Origin: Vulcanimicrobiota bacterium
GTDB taxonomy: Bacteria; Vulcanimicrobiota; Vulcanimicrobiia; Vulcanimicrobiales; Vulcanimicrobiaceae
Direction of reading: 5' to 3'
Assembly (NCBI GenBank): GCA_019233415.1
Contig: JAFAMK010000089.1
Coordinates: forward strand, 1-20,462
Length of the DNA stretch: 20,462 nt
In this document: positions 4,987 through 12,413 of the stretch, piece by piece
Layout: each line of letters starts with the position of its first letter
Position numbering within the stretch: position 1 is the stretch's first letter
Position numbers and translations under genes: made by a program
The notes under the pieces: model-generated
Database searches by the model: none
Told to the model about the DNA's origin: nothing
What the model saw: only the letters and a program-made list of their open reading frames with translations

Positions 4987-7445
4987 TCGACGCGCGGGGA
5001 CTCGACGTCCTCGACTTCCAGCGTATTCGCGAGCGGTACGCCGGGCAGACGCATGCGGCGCGCGCCTACGCGGCGGCGCTGGCGTGCGAGCCGGCGACCG
5101 ACTTCGGCCTGGTCCGCCGGCTCGTCGGTGAGACCGGCGAGATGCGCACGCTCGCGCAGGACGCGGGCTTTGCGATGGAGCGGATCGACGACGTCGACGA
5201 GGCCGTTGCAACGGCAGCGCGCGGCATCGCGCTCCCCGCGCGGGAGCTGCGCGCGATCGCCGACGCGCTCGCCGCGGCGAACGCCGCCGTGCGCGCGATC
5301 CGCGAGGCCGAGACCGAGGTCCCGCTGCTGCGCGAGCGCTGCGGGCCGTTCCGCGCGCTCCCGCTGATCGTCAACCGCATCACCGATGCGATCGACGAGC
5401 GTGGTAACGTCCTCGACCGCGCCTCGCCGGCGCTGGGGCGCATCCGCCGCTCGATCCAGCAGGCGCAAGACGACGCGCGCGACCGCGCGGCCGCGATCAT
5501 CCGCTCGTCGCGCTACGCGAACGCGATCCAGGACGCGCTCGTGACGATGCGCGACGGCCGCTACGTCGTCCCGGTCAAAGCGGAGTTCAGCGGGCAAATC
5601 CAAGGCATCGTGCACGACACCAGCTCGACCGGGCAGACGCTCTTCGTCGAGCCGCTGGAGAGCCTGGAGGCGAACAACCGCGTGCGCGCGCTGCGCGTGC
5701 AGGAAGAGGTCGAGATCGCGCGCATCCTCGGCGAATTGTCGTCGCTGGTGCAGCACGAAGCCGCGCAGATCACCACCAACGTCGACGTCTACGTCGACCT
5801 GGACCTCGCCGCAGCGCGTGCGGCGGTTGCGCACCGGATGCAGGCGATCGCGCCGACTCTCGTCGACGAGGCGGTGGTCGACCTGGTCGACGGCCGCCAT
5901 CCGCTGCTCGACGAGCGTGCGGTCCCGCAGTCGGTCCGGCTCGACGACGCGACGCGCATCCTGATCGTCTCGGGCCCAAACATGGGCGGGAAGACCGTCA
6001 CGCTGAAGCTGGTCGGACTCGCGGTGACGATGACGGCGTGCGGCATGCACGTTCCAGCCGCCGCCGCGACGATTGGGCGGTTCGCGCGCGTCTGCACCGA
6101 CATCGGCGACGAGCAGTCGATCGCGCAGAACGCCTCGACGTTTTCGGCGCACTTGCGCCGGCTCGCGGAAATCGTCGACGCCGCCGACGACCGCACCTTG
6201 GTCCTCATCGACGAGATCGGAAGCGGGACCGAGCCGAATTCCGGCGCGGCGCTCGCCGTCGCGGTGCTCGAACGGTTCCTCGAATGCGGCGCGCGCGTCG
6301 TCGCCACGACGCATGCCACCGAATTGAAGCTATTCGGCGCGGACCACGCGCACGTCGCGAACGCCAGCGTGCGCTTCGACCCGGAGACGTACGAGCCGAC
6401 GTATCAGCTCGACGTCGGCTCGCCGGGCCAGTCGCTCGCCTTCGCGCTGGCGCGCCGCATGAAGCTCGACCGCGACGTCATCGAGCGCGCCGAGGCGCTG
6501 CTCTCGACCCAGGAGCGCGACTACGAGCGCGCGCTGGCCGAAGTGACCGAGGAGCGCATCCGCGCGACGCGCGAGCGCGAGCAGCTCGACCGCGAGCGCG
6601 CGCACCTGCGCTCGCTCGAAGACAACGCGCGCCGCCGCGCCGAGACGCTCGAACGCGAACGGCGCGAGTTAGCGAAGCGCGCCGACGCGCAGCTCGCCGA
6701 GACGCTGCGCCGCTTCACCGCCGAACTCGAACGCCGCGCCGCGGAACGCAGCGAGCGCGCGGCGCGCGCCCCGCGCGTGACCCAGGGCCAGGCCGACCTG
6801 CTCGCGCGCACGCTCGACCAGATGCACCGCGAACTCGGCATCGCGCCGACCCGTCAGGCCCAGCCTGTCGACGGGAACGACCCCCGTCACGCTGAGCTTG
6901 TCGAAGCGGCCCGCGCGGGCGACCGCGTCCACGTCGCGTCGTGGGAGCAGGACGGAACCGTCTTGGAGGACCTCGGCGAACATGTGCTGGTGCAGATCGG
7001 CGCGATGCGGCTGACGGTGCCGAAGAGCGAGTTGCGGCCCCTTCGACAAGCTCAGGGTGACAGGGGCCTTCGAAAAGCTCAGGGTGACGGGGGCTATCGA
7101 CAAGCTCAGGATGACGGGGGGCGGACTCGTCGGCAGGCTCAGGGTGGCGGAGGGCGCGGCGGCGACCAGACGTTGGAGACGGCGTCGAAGGCGCAGACCG
7201 AGATCGACGTGCGCGGGAAGCGCTTCGTCGAGGCGGAGCCGCTCGTCGAGCGCTGGATCGACGACGCGATCCTCCTCGGTCACTCGCCGCTGCGCCTGAT
7301 CCACGGCAAGGGGACGGGCCTGCTCGGCAAAGGGCTACAGCAGTACCTCAAGGCGCACCCGTTCGTCCAGAACGTCCGCTACGGCCACGCCGACGAGGGA
7401 GGCGGCGGCGTCACCGTCTTTGAACTGCGCTCGCCGACCGCATGA
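4983..7445 (+). CDS. mutS2: Endonuclease MutS2 (Smr-domain MutS paralogue)
   Basis: MutS2 is an ATPase that binds branched DNA or, in some bacteria, collided ribosomes; its Smr domain is a nuclease. Counting from 4983 (about 820 aa), visible parts are the helical core, Walker A GPNMGGKT at 331-338, Walker B TLVLIDEIGSGTEP at 405-418, the signature stretch around QNASTFSAHL between them, a charged coiled coil at about 490-600, a beta-barrel-like segment near 650-685, and a C-terminal Smr domain from about 740 with its LIHGKGTG motif. It is a little longer than usual because of repeat elements in the linker (about 685-725). The start is uncertain: no ATG or GTG lies near the expected N-terminus. 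A CTG at 4983, overlapping the gatB TGA with GGAG 14 bases upstream, is the best choice. The stop overlaps the tyrS ATG. Confidence 0.93.
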   Translation: MIDARGLDVLDFQRIRERYAGQTHAARAYAAALACEPATDFGLVRRLVGETGEMRTLAQDAGFAMERIDDVDEAVATAARGIALPARELRAIADALAAANAAVRAIREAETEVPLLRERCGPFRALPLIVNRITDAIDERGNVLDRASPALGRIRRSIQQAQDDARDRAAAIIRSSRYANAIQDALVTMRDGRYVVPVKAEFSGQIQGIVHDTSSTGQTLFVEPLESLEANNRVRALRVQEEVEIARILGELSSLVQHEAAQITTNVDVYVDLDLAAARAAVAHRMQAIAPTLVDEAVVDLVDGRHPLLDERAVPQSVRLDDATRILIVSGPNMGGKTVTLKLVGLAVTMTACGMHVPAAAATIGRFARVCTDIGDEQSIAQNASTFSAHLRRLAEIVDAADDRTLVLIDEIGSGTEPNSGAALAVAVLERFLECGARVVATTHATELKLFGADHAHVANASVRFDPETYEPTYQLDVGSPGQSLAFALARRMKLDRDVIERAEALLSTQERDYERALAEVTEERIRATREREQLDRERAHLRSLEDNARRRAETLERERRELAKRADAQLAETLRRFTAELERRAAERSERAARAPRVTQGQADLLARTLDQMHRELGIAPTRQAQPVDGNDPRHAELVEAARAGDRVHVASWEQDGTVLEDLGEHVLVQIGAMRLTVPKSELRPLRQAQGDRGLRKAQGDGGYRQAQDDGGRTRRQAQGGGGRGGDQTLETASKAQTEIDVRGKRFVEAEPLVERWIDDAILLGHSPLRLIHGKGTGLLGKGLQQYLKAHPFVQNVRYGHADEGGGGVTVFELRSPTA
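6886..6906 (-). repeat. Dispersed repeat element inside mutS2
   Basis: The minus strand reads CTTCGACAAGCTCAGCGTGA followed by C, with a single difference from the core element. In the mutS2 frame it encodes RHAELVEA, directly before the segment that resembles the MutS2 beta-barrel. A weaker, possibly decayed copy may lie just upstream at about 6853-6874. Confidence 0.75.
7041..7148 (+). repeat. In-frame array of four repeat elements in the mutS2 linker
   Basis: Copies end at 7061, 7088, 7115 and, degenerate, 7148. The first three are spaced exactly 27 bp apart, so each adds nine codons without shifting the frame. The protein shows this as (L/Y)RQAQ(G/D)D-type nonapeptides, RQAQGD, RKAQGD, RQAQDD and RQAQGG, in the linker between the MutS2 core and the Smr domain. 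The fourth copy is six bases out of register and more diverged. Confidence 0.9.
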
Positions 7446-8647
7446 CGACGCCATCCAAAGGCGCGCTGGAGCGCGCGAAATTTCTGACCGACGGGTGCGA
7501 CCACGTCGAGACGCTCGACGAGCTGGCGCTGCGGCTCGACCGCGGGCGTCCGCTGCGCGTCTACCTCGGGCTCGACCCGACCTCGCCGGACCTGCACGTC
7601 GGACACGCGGTCGTGCTACGGTTGCTGCAGCGCTTCGTCGACGACGGCCACGACGTCATCTTGCTCATCGGCGACTTCACCGCGCGGATCGGCGATCCGA
7701 GCGGGCGCAACGCGCTGCGCCCGCCGCTCAGCGACGAGCAGATCGAGTCGAACATGCAGACCTACGCGGCGCAGGCCGGCCGGGTCCTCGACATGTCGCG
7801 CGTGACGCTGCGCTACAACAGCGAGTGGCTCTCGAAGCTCACCTTCGCCGAAATCTACAAGCTGCTCTCGCTGACGACCGTCGCGCAGATGCTCGAGCGC
7901 AACGACTTCAAGCAGCGCTACGAGAGCGGCACGCCGATCGCGCTGCACGAGTTCGTCTACCCCGTCGCGGTCGCGTACGACTCGGTCGCGATGAACGTCG
8001 ACGTCGAACTCGGCGGTTCGGACCAGCTCTTCAACTTGCTGATCAGCCGCCCGTACCAGACGCACTTCGGGCAAGACCCGGAGATTTGCATCACGGTCCC
8101 GCTCCTGGTCGGGATCGACGGCGTCAAGAAGATGTCGAAGTCGACCGGAAACCACATTGCGCTGACCGACCCGCCGAACGAGATGTTCGGCAAGACGATG
8201 CGCATCCCGGACGACGTGCTGGCCGAGTACGCGCGGCTCGCCGTCTGGTGGCCGGCCGAGCGCGTCGCGGCGTTGCGGCACGGGCTCGGCGCCGGCACCG
8301 CCGCGCCGATGGACGAGAAAAAGCGTATCGCCGAGGACCTCGTCGCGTTGTATCATGGGCCCGACGCCGCCCGCGCGGCGCGCGACTGGTTCGAGCGGAC
8401 GATTCAGCGCGGCGAGATTCCGGCCGAGATGCCGGAGCTGCCCCTCGCCGGCCGCGAGACCGTCGTCGATCTGGTCGTCGCGGCGGGGTTCGCGGAGTCC
8501 AAGCGCGCCGCACAGCGGCTGATCGCCGAGGGCGGGGTGCGGGTCGACGGCACGCCGGTGACCGACCCGAAAGCGCGCTGGACCGCGGACGGCCCGGCGG
8601 TCCTGCAAGTCGGATCGCGGAAGTTCGTGCGCATCATCCCGGAGTAG
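7442..8647 (+). CDS. tyrS: Tyrosyl-tRNA synthetase
   Basis: TyrRS charges tRNA-Tyr with tyrosine in the cytoplasm. The 401-aa protein has the class I features: YLGLDPTSPDLHVGH with the HIGH-type motif at 52-55, the tyrosine-site stretch GGSDQLFN at 191-198, and a perfect KMSKS at 230-234. An S4 RNA-binding domain is at the C-terminus (about 340-400, AAQRLIAEGGVRVDG). The wording of the HIGH region (HVGHAVVLRLLQRFVDDGH) is that of the type 2 bacterial TyrRS, sometimes called TyrZ. The ATG overlaps the mutS2 stop (ATGA), so it is likely to be translated from the same message as mutS2. Confidence 0.97.
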   Translation: MTTPSKGALERAKFLTDGCDHVETLDELALRLDRGRPLRVYLGLDPTSPDLHVGHAVVLRLLQRFVDDGHDVILLIGDFTARIGDPSGRNALRPPLSDEQIESNMQTYAAQAGRVLDMSRVTLRYNSEWLSKLTFAEIYKLLSLTTVAQMLERNDFKQRYESGTPIALHEFVYPVAVAYDSVAMNVDVELGGSDQLFNLLISRPYQTHFGQDPEICITVPLLVGIDGVKKMSKSTGNHIALTDPPNEMFGKTMRIPDDVLAEYARLAVWWPAERVAALRHGLGAGTAAPMDEKKRIAEDLVALYHGPDAARAARDWFERTIQRGEIPAEMPELPLAGRETVVDLVVAAGFAESKRAAQRLIAEGGVRVDGTPVTDPKARWTADGPAVLQVGSRKFVRIIPE

Positions 8648-8658
8648 ACTGGAGCATC

Positions 8659-8925
8659 ATGGCGACCCATCGGACGGCGGCCTCGACGGCCCCGATCACC
8701 TACACCCCCGCCGGGCCGATCAACGGGCCGACGTTCACCTGCCCGCGCTGCGAGCGGGTCTACCCGTACCCGCCCGACCACGGCAAGCCGGTTCGCTGCG
8801 AGTGCGGCTGGTGGTACACGAACCTCGGCCACGGCCGGATCATCGAAGAGTTTCGCCCGCGCATCGGCGGCGCGGCGACGAGCGGCCCCGAAGCCGCCGC
8901 CGGCCCGGCTTCAGAGACGCACTAG
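8659..8925 (+). CDS. Small zinc-ribbon protein
   Basis: An 88-aa protein with four cysteines arranged as CPRC (28, 31) and CEC (47, 49), followed by GWWYTNLGHGRIIEE. This looks like a compact zinc ribbon; the ends are flexible and Ala/Pro/Thr-rich. I do not recognise a named family. It starts eleven bases after tyrS with GGAG four bases before the ATG, so it belongs to the same transcription unit. Its role may be RNA or protein binding, but that is inferred only from the fold. Its TAG stop shares a CTAG with the hslO stop on the other strand. Confidence 0.8.
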   Translation: MATHRTAASTAPITYTPAGPINGPTFTCPRCERVYPYPPDHGKPVRCECGWWYTNLGHGRIIEEFRPRIGGAATSGPEAAAGPASETH

Positions 8926-9803
8926 CCGAGGCGTTCGGCGAGACCCAGGACGTCGTCGGCGCTGAGCAGGTAGGTCTCGCCGCAGAACTCGCAGGTCGCT
9001 TCGGTCTGCGGCTGCTCGCGCGCGATCTTCGCCAGCTCGTCCTTGCCGAGGCCGAGCAGCGCGCTCTCGACCTTCTCGCGCGTGCAGCGGCAGTCGAACG
9101 CAACGCTGTACGTGTCGAACATCTTCACGTCGAGTTCGCCCAGCACCGCGCGCATCAGCGCTTCCGGATCGGCGCCCTCGACGATCTGCGTCGTCACCGG
9201 CGCCATCGCGGCGGCGTTGCGCTCGAGCGCCGCGATCGTCGCCTCGTCGGCGCCCGGCAGGACGCGCGCGATCACGCCGCCCGCGGCGCGAATCCCGGCC
9301 GGATCGGCGAGCACGCCGAGCGCGACGACGCTCGGAATCTGCTCCGAGTTTGCGAGGTACGCGGCGACGTCGTCGCCGATCTCGCCGGAGACGAGCGGGA
9401 CGATCCCACTGTACGGTTGGCCCACTTCGTACGTCTTCGTCACTTGCAGCTTGCCGTTCCCGACGACGCCGGCGACGTCGAACTTGCCGCGCCCGTTGAG
9501 CGGGACGTGTGCGCGGCCGTTGCGCGCGTAGGCGCGCGCGCCGATCGCCAGCGGACCGCTGCTCCAGGCATCGGCGGTGATCGCGCCGATCGGCCCGTCG
9601 CCGACGATTTGCAGCGTTAGGCGTTCACGGCCCGTCAGCGACGCGCCGAGCAGCGCGGCCGCGGTCAGCAGGCGGCCGACCGCTGCGCTGGCGGTCGGCG
9701 CCAGGTCGTGGCGCTCGCGCGCCTCGCGCACGAGCCCGGACGTGATCCCGGCCACGAGCGATACGGTTCCGCGCGCGGCCGAGGCGGTGACGATTCGGTC
9801 CAT
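8922..9803 (-). CDS. hslO: Redox-regulated chaperone Hsp33
   Basis: Hsp33 is a cytoplasmic holdase that is switched on when oxidation releases zinc from its C-terminal cysteines. Counting from 9803 the protein has 293 aa, the normal length. The N-terminal core contains TASAAVGRLLTAAALLG, then the GDGPIGAITADAW stretch. The redox switch is complete: DCRC (C238, C240) and CEFC (C271, C274), as in the CxC/CxxC pattern of the family. The start MDRIVTAS at 9803 is chosen over an in-frame ATG at 9845, because GGGAGG sits directly before it and the core of the family begins there. The gene is convergent with the zinc-ribbon gene and divergent from the first HU gene. Confidence 0.96.
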   Translation of the reverse strand: MDRIVTASAARGTVSLVAGITSGLVREARERHDLAPTASAAVGRLLTAAALLGASLTGRERLTLQIVGDGPIGAITADAWSSGPLAIGARAYARNGRAHVPLNGRGKFDVAGVVGNGKLQVTKTYEVGQPYSGIVPLVSGEIGDDVAAYLANSEQIPSVVALGVLADPAGIRAAGGVIARVLPGADEATIAALERNAAAMAPVTTQIVEGADPEALMRAVLGELDVKMFDTYSVAFDCRCTREKVESALLGLGKDELAKIAREQPQTEATCEFCGETYLLSADDVLGLAERLG

Positions 9804-9924
9804 TACCTCCCGATAACCGTTCGCGGCTTTTCTCCGTTGCGGCATAGGTTTTTCGTGGCCTGCGACAGGGAGGAGCGGGCGGCGTCCGCGCGTATCCTCC
9901 CCCGAGCGAGCGGCCCGCGAGGCG

Positions 9925-9945
9925 TACGGAGCCGTATCGGTACGA
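9925..9945. promoter_or_regulatory. Inverted repeat upstream of the first HU gene
   Basis: TACGG-AG-CCGTA (9925-9936) is followed at once by TCGGTACGA (9937-9945). The latter nonamer is also the inner half-site of the long palindrome at 16662-16705. It lies 26-46 bases before the HU start and could be an operator, but no regulator is identified. Confidence 0.3.
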
Positions 9946-9970
9946 CGTTTCCTCGAGGTGCAAATCTACA

Positions 9971-10288
9971 GTGACCAAAGCCGATATCGTCGACTCCCTG
10001 GCCAACGAGCACGAGCTTTCGAAACGCCAGGCGGGCGAGATCGTCGATCTGATTCTCGACGAGATCACGAGCGCGCTCAAGCAGGGCGAGAAAGTGCAGT
10101 TGATCCCGTTCGGAAGCTTCGTCGTCCGCGAGCGCCGCGCGCGCACGGGGCGCAATCCGCAGACCGGTGAAGTGCTGAAGATCGCCGCGCGCAAGGTTCC
10201 GGCGTTCGCCCCCGGCAAGGGCCTCAAGGACGCGGTCGGCGGACCGAAGCGCGGCGGCGCCGCGAAAAAGTCCAGCCGCAAGAAGTAA
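9971..10288 (+). CDS. HU family DNA-binding protein (short tail)
   Basis: A nucleoid protein of 105 aa that dimerises and bends DNA. The HU fold is clear: two helices at the start (TKADIVDSLANEHELSKRQAG), the LIPFGSFVVRERRARTGRNPQTGE arm region with the DNA-intercalating loop RNPQTGE at 61-67, and the final FAPGKGLKDAVG strand and helix. A short basic tail rich in Lys and Arg (PKRGGAAKKSSRKK) extends it by about 15 residues. The start is GTG with GAGGTG ten bases upstream. It is paralogous to the gene at 12414-12851. A strong hairpin follows it. Confidence 0.95.
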   Translation: MTKADIVDSLANEHELSKRQAGEIVDLILDEITSALKQGEKVQLIPFGSFVVRERRARTGRNPQTGEVLKIAARKVPAFAPGKGLKDAVGGPKRGGAAKKSSRKK

Positions 10289-10307
10289 TCGTCGATCGCC
10301 GGAAATT

Positions 10308-10340
10308 CGAAGCGGGCTCTCGCATCGAGAGCCCGCTTCG
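10308..10340. terminator. Bidirectional terminator hairpin
   Basis: A perfect 15-bp stem, CGAAGCGGGCTCTCG and its complement, closes on a three-base CAT loop. It sits between the end of the HU gene (plus) and the 3' end of tRNA-Pro (minus), so it can serve both. No T-run follows on the plus strand; on the minus strand only a short AATTTCC follows. It may rely on stem strength or Rho. Confidence 0.75.
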
Positions 10341-10344
10341 CGTA

Positions 10345-10421
10345 TGGTCGGGCAGACAGGATTTGAACCTGCGACCCCCAGTCCCCCAGACTGATGCGCT
10401 ACCAAGCTGCGCTACTGCCCG
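10345..10421 (-). tRNA. tRNA-Pro (anticodon GGG)
   Basis: The minus strand folds as a full cloverleaf: acceptor CGGGCAG paired with CTGCCCG, D-arm GCGC-AGCTTGGTA-GCGC, anticodon stem TCAGT/ACTGG with loop CTGGGGG (anticodon GGG), and T-arm GCAGG-TTCAAAT-CCTGT. The discriminator is A and the CCA end is encoded (TGG at 10345-10347 on the plus strand). It reads CCC and CCU proline codons. Confidence 0.97.
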
Positions 10422-10445
10422 ATTCGGGTTCTCCGGTAAGGAAAG

Positions 10446-10473
10446 GTAATAAGCCGCACGATGCCGTTGTCCC
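10446..10473 (-). promoter_or_regulatory. Possible tRNA-Pro promoter
   Basis: On the minus strand GGGACA (10468-10473) is separated by 16 bases from TATTAC (10446-10451), which lies about 24 bases before the mature tRNA 5' end. The two boxes resemble -35 and -10 hexamers loosely, and the spot is one of the few A/T-rich ones here. Confidence 0.35.
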
Positions 10474-10480
10474 TTTCCAC

Positions 10481-10888
10481 GTGAAAGCGACGCTTTTTGC
10501 CGACGGGGGTTCCCGTGGCAATCCTGGCCCGGCAGCTTCTGGGGCTGTGCTGTACGACGAGGGCGGCGCGGTGCTGGCGGAAGTCGGGACTTACCTTGGG
10601 GTCACGACCAACAACGTCGCCGAATGGACCGCGCTGATCGAAGGCTTGCGGGCGGCGCTGGAGCGTGGGGTCGATGATCTGCAGGTGCGGATGGATAGCG
10701 AGCTGGTCGTCAAGCAGCTCAGCGGGACCTACAAGGTCAAGCACCCGGGGCTGATCCCGCTGCATGCCGAGGCGAAGGCGCTGTTGCGGAAGTTCGCCCA
10801 CCACGACGTGCGGCACGTGCGGCGCAACGAGAACAAGGCCGCCGACGCGGTGGTCAACCAAGTGCTCGACGCGCACCGTGCGGGCTGA
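10481..10888 (+). CDS. Ribonuclease HI family protein
   Basis: RNase HI cuts the RNA strand of RNA-DNA hybrids. The 135-aa frame from the GTG at 10481 has the fold and the four acidic residues: D8 in FADGGSRGNPGPA, E48 in NNVAEWTALIEGL, D72 in RMDSELVVKQLSG, and D122 in NKAADAVVNQ. It is of the short type with the GGSRGNPGPA start, like stand-alone RNase HI proteins of actinobacteria and archaea, rather than the E. coli type with a basic protrusion. The in-frame ATG upstream (10394) lies inside tRNA-Pro on the other strand, so the GTG at the start of the beta-strand is preferred. No ribosome-binding site is evident. Confidence 0.92.
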   Translation: MKATLFADGGSRGNPGPAASGAVLYDEGGAVLAEVGTYLGVTTNNVAEWTALIEGLRAALERGVDDLQVRMDSELVVKQLSGTYKVKHPGLIPLHAEAKALLRKFAHHDVRHVRRNENKAADAVVNQVLDAHRAG

Positions 10889-10923
10889 CACTTTCCCGCC
10901 CGCGCGCGTGTAGGAGAGGGGTG

Positions 10924-11571
10924 ATGCGCCGCTTTCCGACCACGCTCGTCATCGTGCTGGTCGTCCTCGCCGGAGCGATCGCCGGGTGGCGAATCTTCTG
11001 GCCGTCCGAGTCCCAGCGCTACCAGGCCGTGCAGCACGTCCGAGCCTCGCGCTCCGAGCTGCACTTCAGCGAGACGATCCTGCACCAGAAAGGCCCGATC
11101 GCGCGCGAGGAGTGGCGGCTCGACAACGTCGAGGGCGTCTCGACCGCGAAGTACTCGGCGCAGAACCGGGCCGGAACGCGGATCGCGCGCTTCACCGAGC
11201 CGATCCAGGGCTACGACGTGACGTTCGCGTTCGAAAAGGTCGTGCAGGACGGTATCTGGGAGCTGCACACGCGCCCGCCGCGCGGTAACACCGACGACGT
11301 CTACATCGTCTCGGTCGCGCAGGTCGCCGGCGAGCGAAGCGGCTCGCACACGTTCCACTTTTCCGACCCGCACTATCTGGCGACGACGGCGGGCCGCGAG
11401 TACGATATTCACCTCGACAAGAACAAGCCCGTCCCCGATCTGCTGACGCTGAACTCGACCTCGACCGCCGATCCGCGCTACCAAAAAGTCGTCGACGACT
11501 TCGCCTCGTTCGGGCCGCCGCGCTTCAAGAAGACCGTCGCGGCGGCGCGGGAGAAGCTGCTCAAGTCGTGA
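10924..11571 (+). CDS. Membrane-anchored protein of unknown function
   Basis: A 215-aa protein with a single N-terminal hydrophobic segment (about residues 6-22, TLVIVLVVLAGAIAG) and no lipobox, so it is probably a bitopic protein with a large outer domain. The rest is mixed charged and polar, with a repeated alternation suited to beta strands, and no catalytic motif that I recognise. AGGAG lies seven bases before the ATG at 10924; a GTG directly before it (10921) is an alternative. Its stop overlaps the GTG of the polysaccharide deacetylase gene, so the two are probably made together and may act at the same place in the cell envelope. Confidence 0.8.
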   Translation: MRRFPTTLVIVLVVLAGAIAGWRIFWPSESQRYQAVQHVRASRSELHFSETILHQKGPIAREEWRLDNVEGVSTAKYSAQNRAGTRIARFTEPIQGYDVTFAFEKVVQDGIWELHTRPPRGNTDDVYIVSVAQVAGERSGSHTFHFSDPHYLATTAGREYDIHLDKNKPVPDLLTLNSTSTADPRYQKVVDDFASFGPPRFKKTVAAAREKLLKS

Positions 11572-12290
11572 TCGTCGCGGCGCGCGCCGTCGCGGCGCTC
11601 GTGCTGCTCGTTGCCGGCGGATTCGGCTGGTACGAGCTGGTCGAGTCGCCGCGCAGCGCCGCGTTCGCGCCGGTGATCACGCACGGGCGCGGGCACGTCG
11701 TCGCGCTGACGTTCGACGACGGCCCGACGCGCGGCGTCACCGATCGTCTCCTCGGCGTGCTCGAACGTGAGCGCGTGCCCGCGACGTTCTTCGTCGTCGG
11801 CGGCGCGGCGCGGCGCGAGCCCGCGCTGCTGCGCCGCATGGCCGCCGACGGCGACGAGATCGAGAACCACTCCGACGCGCACGTCCACTTGAACACGATC
11901 CTGTCGGCGCGCGCGCTCGACGCGCAAATCGCCGGTGCCGATGCGGCGATCGCGGCGGCGACCGGGCGGCGCGCGCGCTACCTGCGACCGCCGTTCGGCG
12001 CGCGCGACGCCGCGGTGCTCGACGCGGCGCGGCGGCGCGGGCTGCGCGTCGTGCTGTGGAGCGCGATGCTCGACGAAACCGCGCCGCACGCGGCGCCGGC
12101 GGCGCTCGCGCAGCGTCTCACCGGCGGGGTCGGCGACGGCGCGATCGTCGTGCTGCACGACGGCGATCAAGGTCGTGGGGACGCCGGCGAGCGCGCGTAC
12201 GAAGCGGCACTTGCGCCGCGCGTGATCGACGCGCTGCGCGCGCGCGGCTTCCGGTTCGTGACCCTGGACCGGCTCGTCGGCGGCTCCTAA
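11568..12290 (+). CDS. NodB-type polysaccharide deacetylase
   Basis: A carbohydrate esterase family 4 enzyme that removes acetyl groups from N-acetylated sugars such as peptidoglycan or capsule. The 240 aa show an N-terminal hydrophobic anchor (about 5-19) and then the five NodB motifs: TFDDGP at 48-53 with the catalytic and metal Asp pair, HSDAH with metal ligands H101 and H105, RPPFGARD at 140-147, W164 in VVLWSAM, and VLHDG at 195-199. All key residues are present, so it should be active. The GTG start overlaps the TGA of the preceding membrane-protein gene (GTGA), which points to translational coupling. Confidence 0.93.
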   Translation: MIVAARAVAALVLLVAGGFGWYELVESPRSAAFAPVITHGRGHVVALTFDDGPTRGVTDRLLGVLERERVPATFFVVGGAARREPALLRRMAADGDEIENHSDAHVHLNTILSARALDAQIAGADAAIAAATGRRARYLRPPFGARDAAVLDAARRRGLRVVLWSAMLDETAPHAAPAALAQRLTGGVGDGAIVVLHDGDQGRGDAGERAYEAALAPRVIDALRARGFRFVTLDRLVGGS

Positions 12291-12338
12291 CCCCAAGAAT
12301 CTTCAAAATTCACCGGAAATCGTCCAAAAATGGCCGGA

Positions 12339-12359
12339 ATACGCGGTTTTTCCGCGTAT
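12339..12359. promoter_or_regulatory. Hairpin upstream of the second HU gene
   Basis: A perfect 8-bp inverted repeat ATACGCGG/CCGCGTAT encloses a TTTTT loop. It lies in an A/T-rich patch of the 123-bp gap after the deacetylase gene. It may be a terminator remnant or an operator for the HU gene. No T-run follows the stem. Confidence 0.4.
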
Positions 12360-12413
12360 AGGGCGGGCAACACGGCTCCGCGACGGGGCCGAACCGCGTA
12401 ACGAAAGGACCGT

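Noticed and set aside
3511..5211. Long open frame of 566 codons on the minus strand across gatB
   Set aside because: It has Arg/Asp/Val-rich, repetitive composition typical of antisense frames in GC-rich genes, and gatB on the plus strand is certain.
9804..9845. Longer hslO with 14 extra residues from the ATG at 9845
   Set aside because: No ribosome-binding site precedes it, while GGGAGG lies directly before the ATG at 9803, where the family normally begins.
10394..10480. Longer RNase HI from the ATG at 10394
   Set aside because: This would start inside tRNA-Pro, and the added residues do not belong to the RNase H fold.
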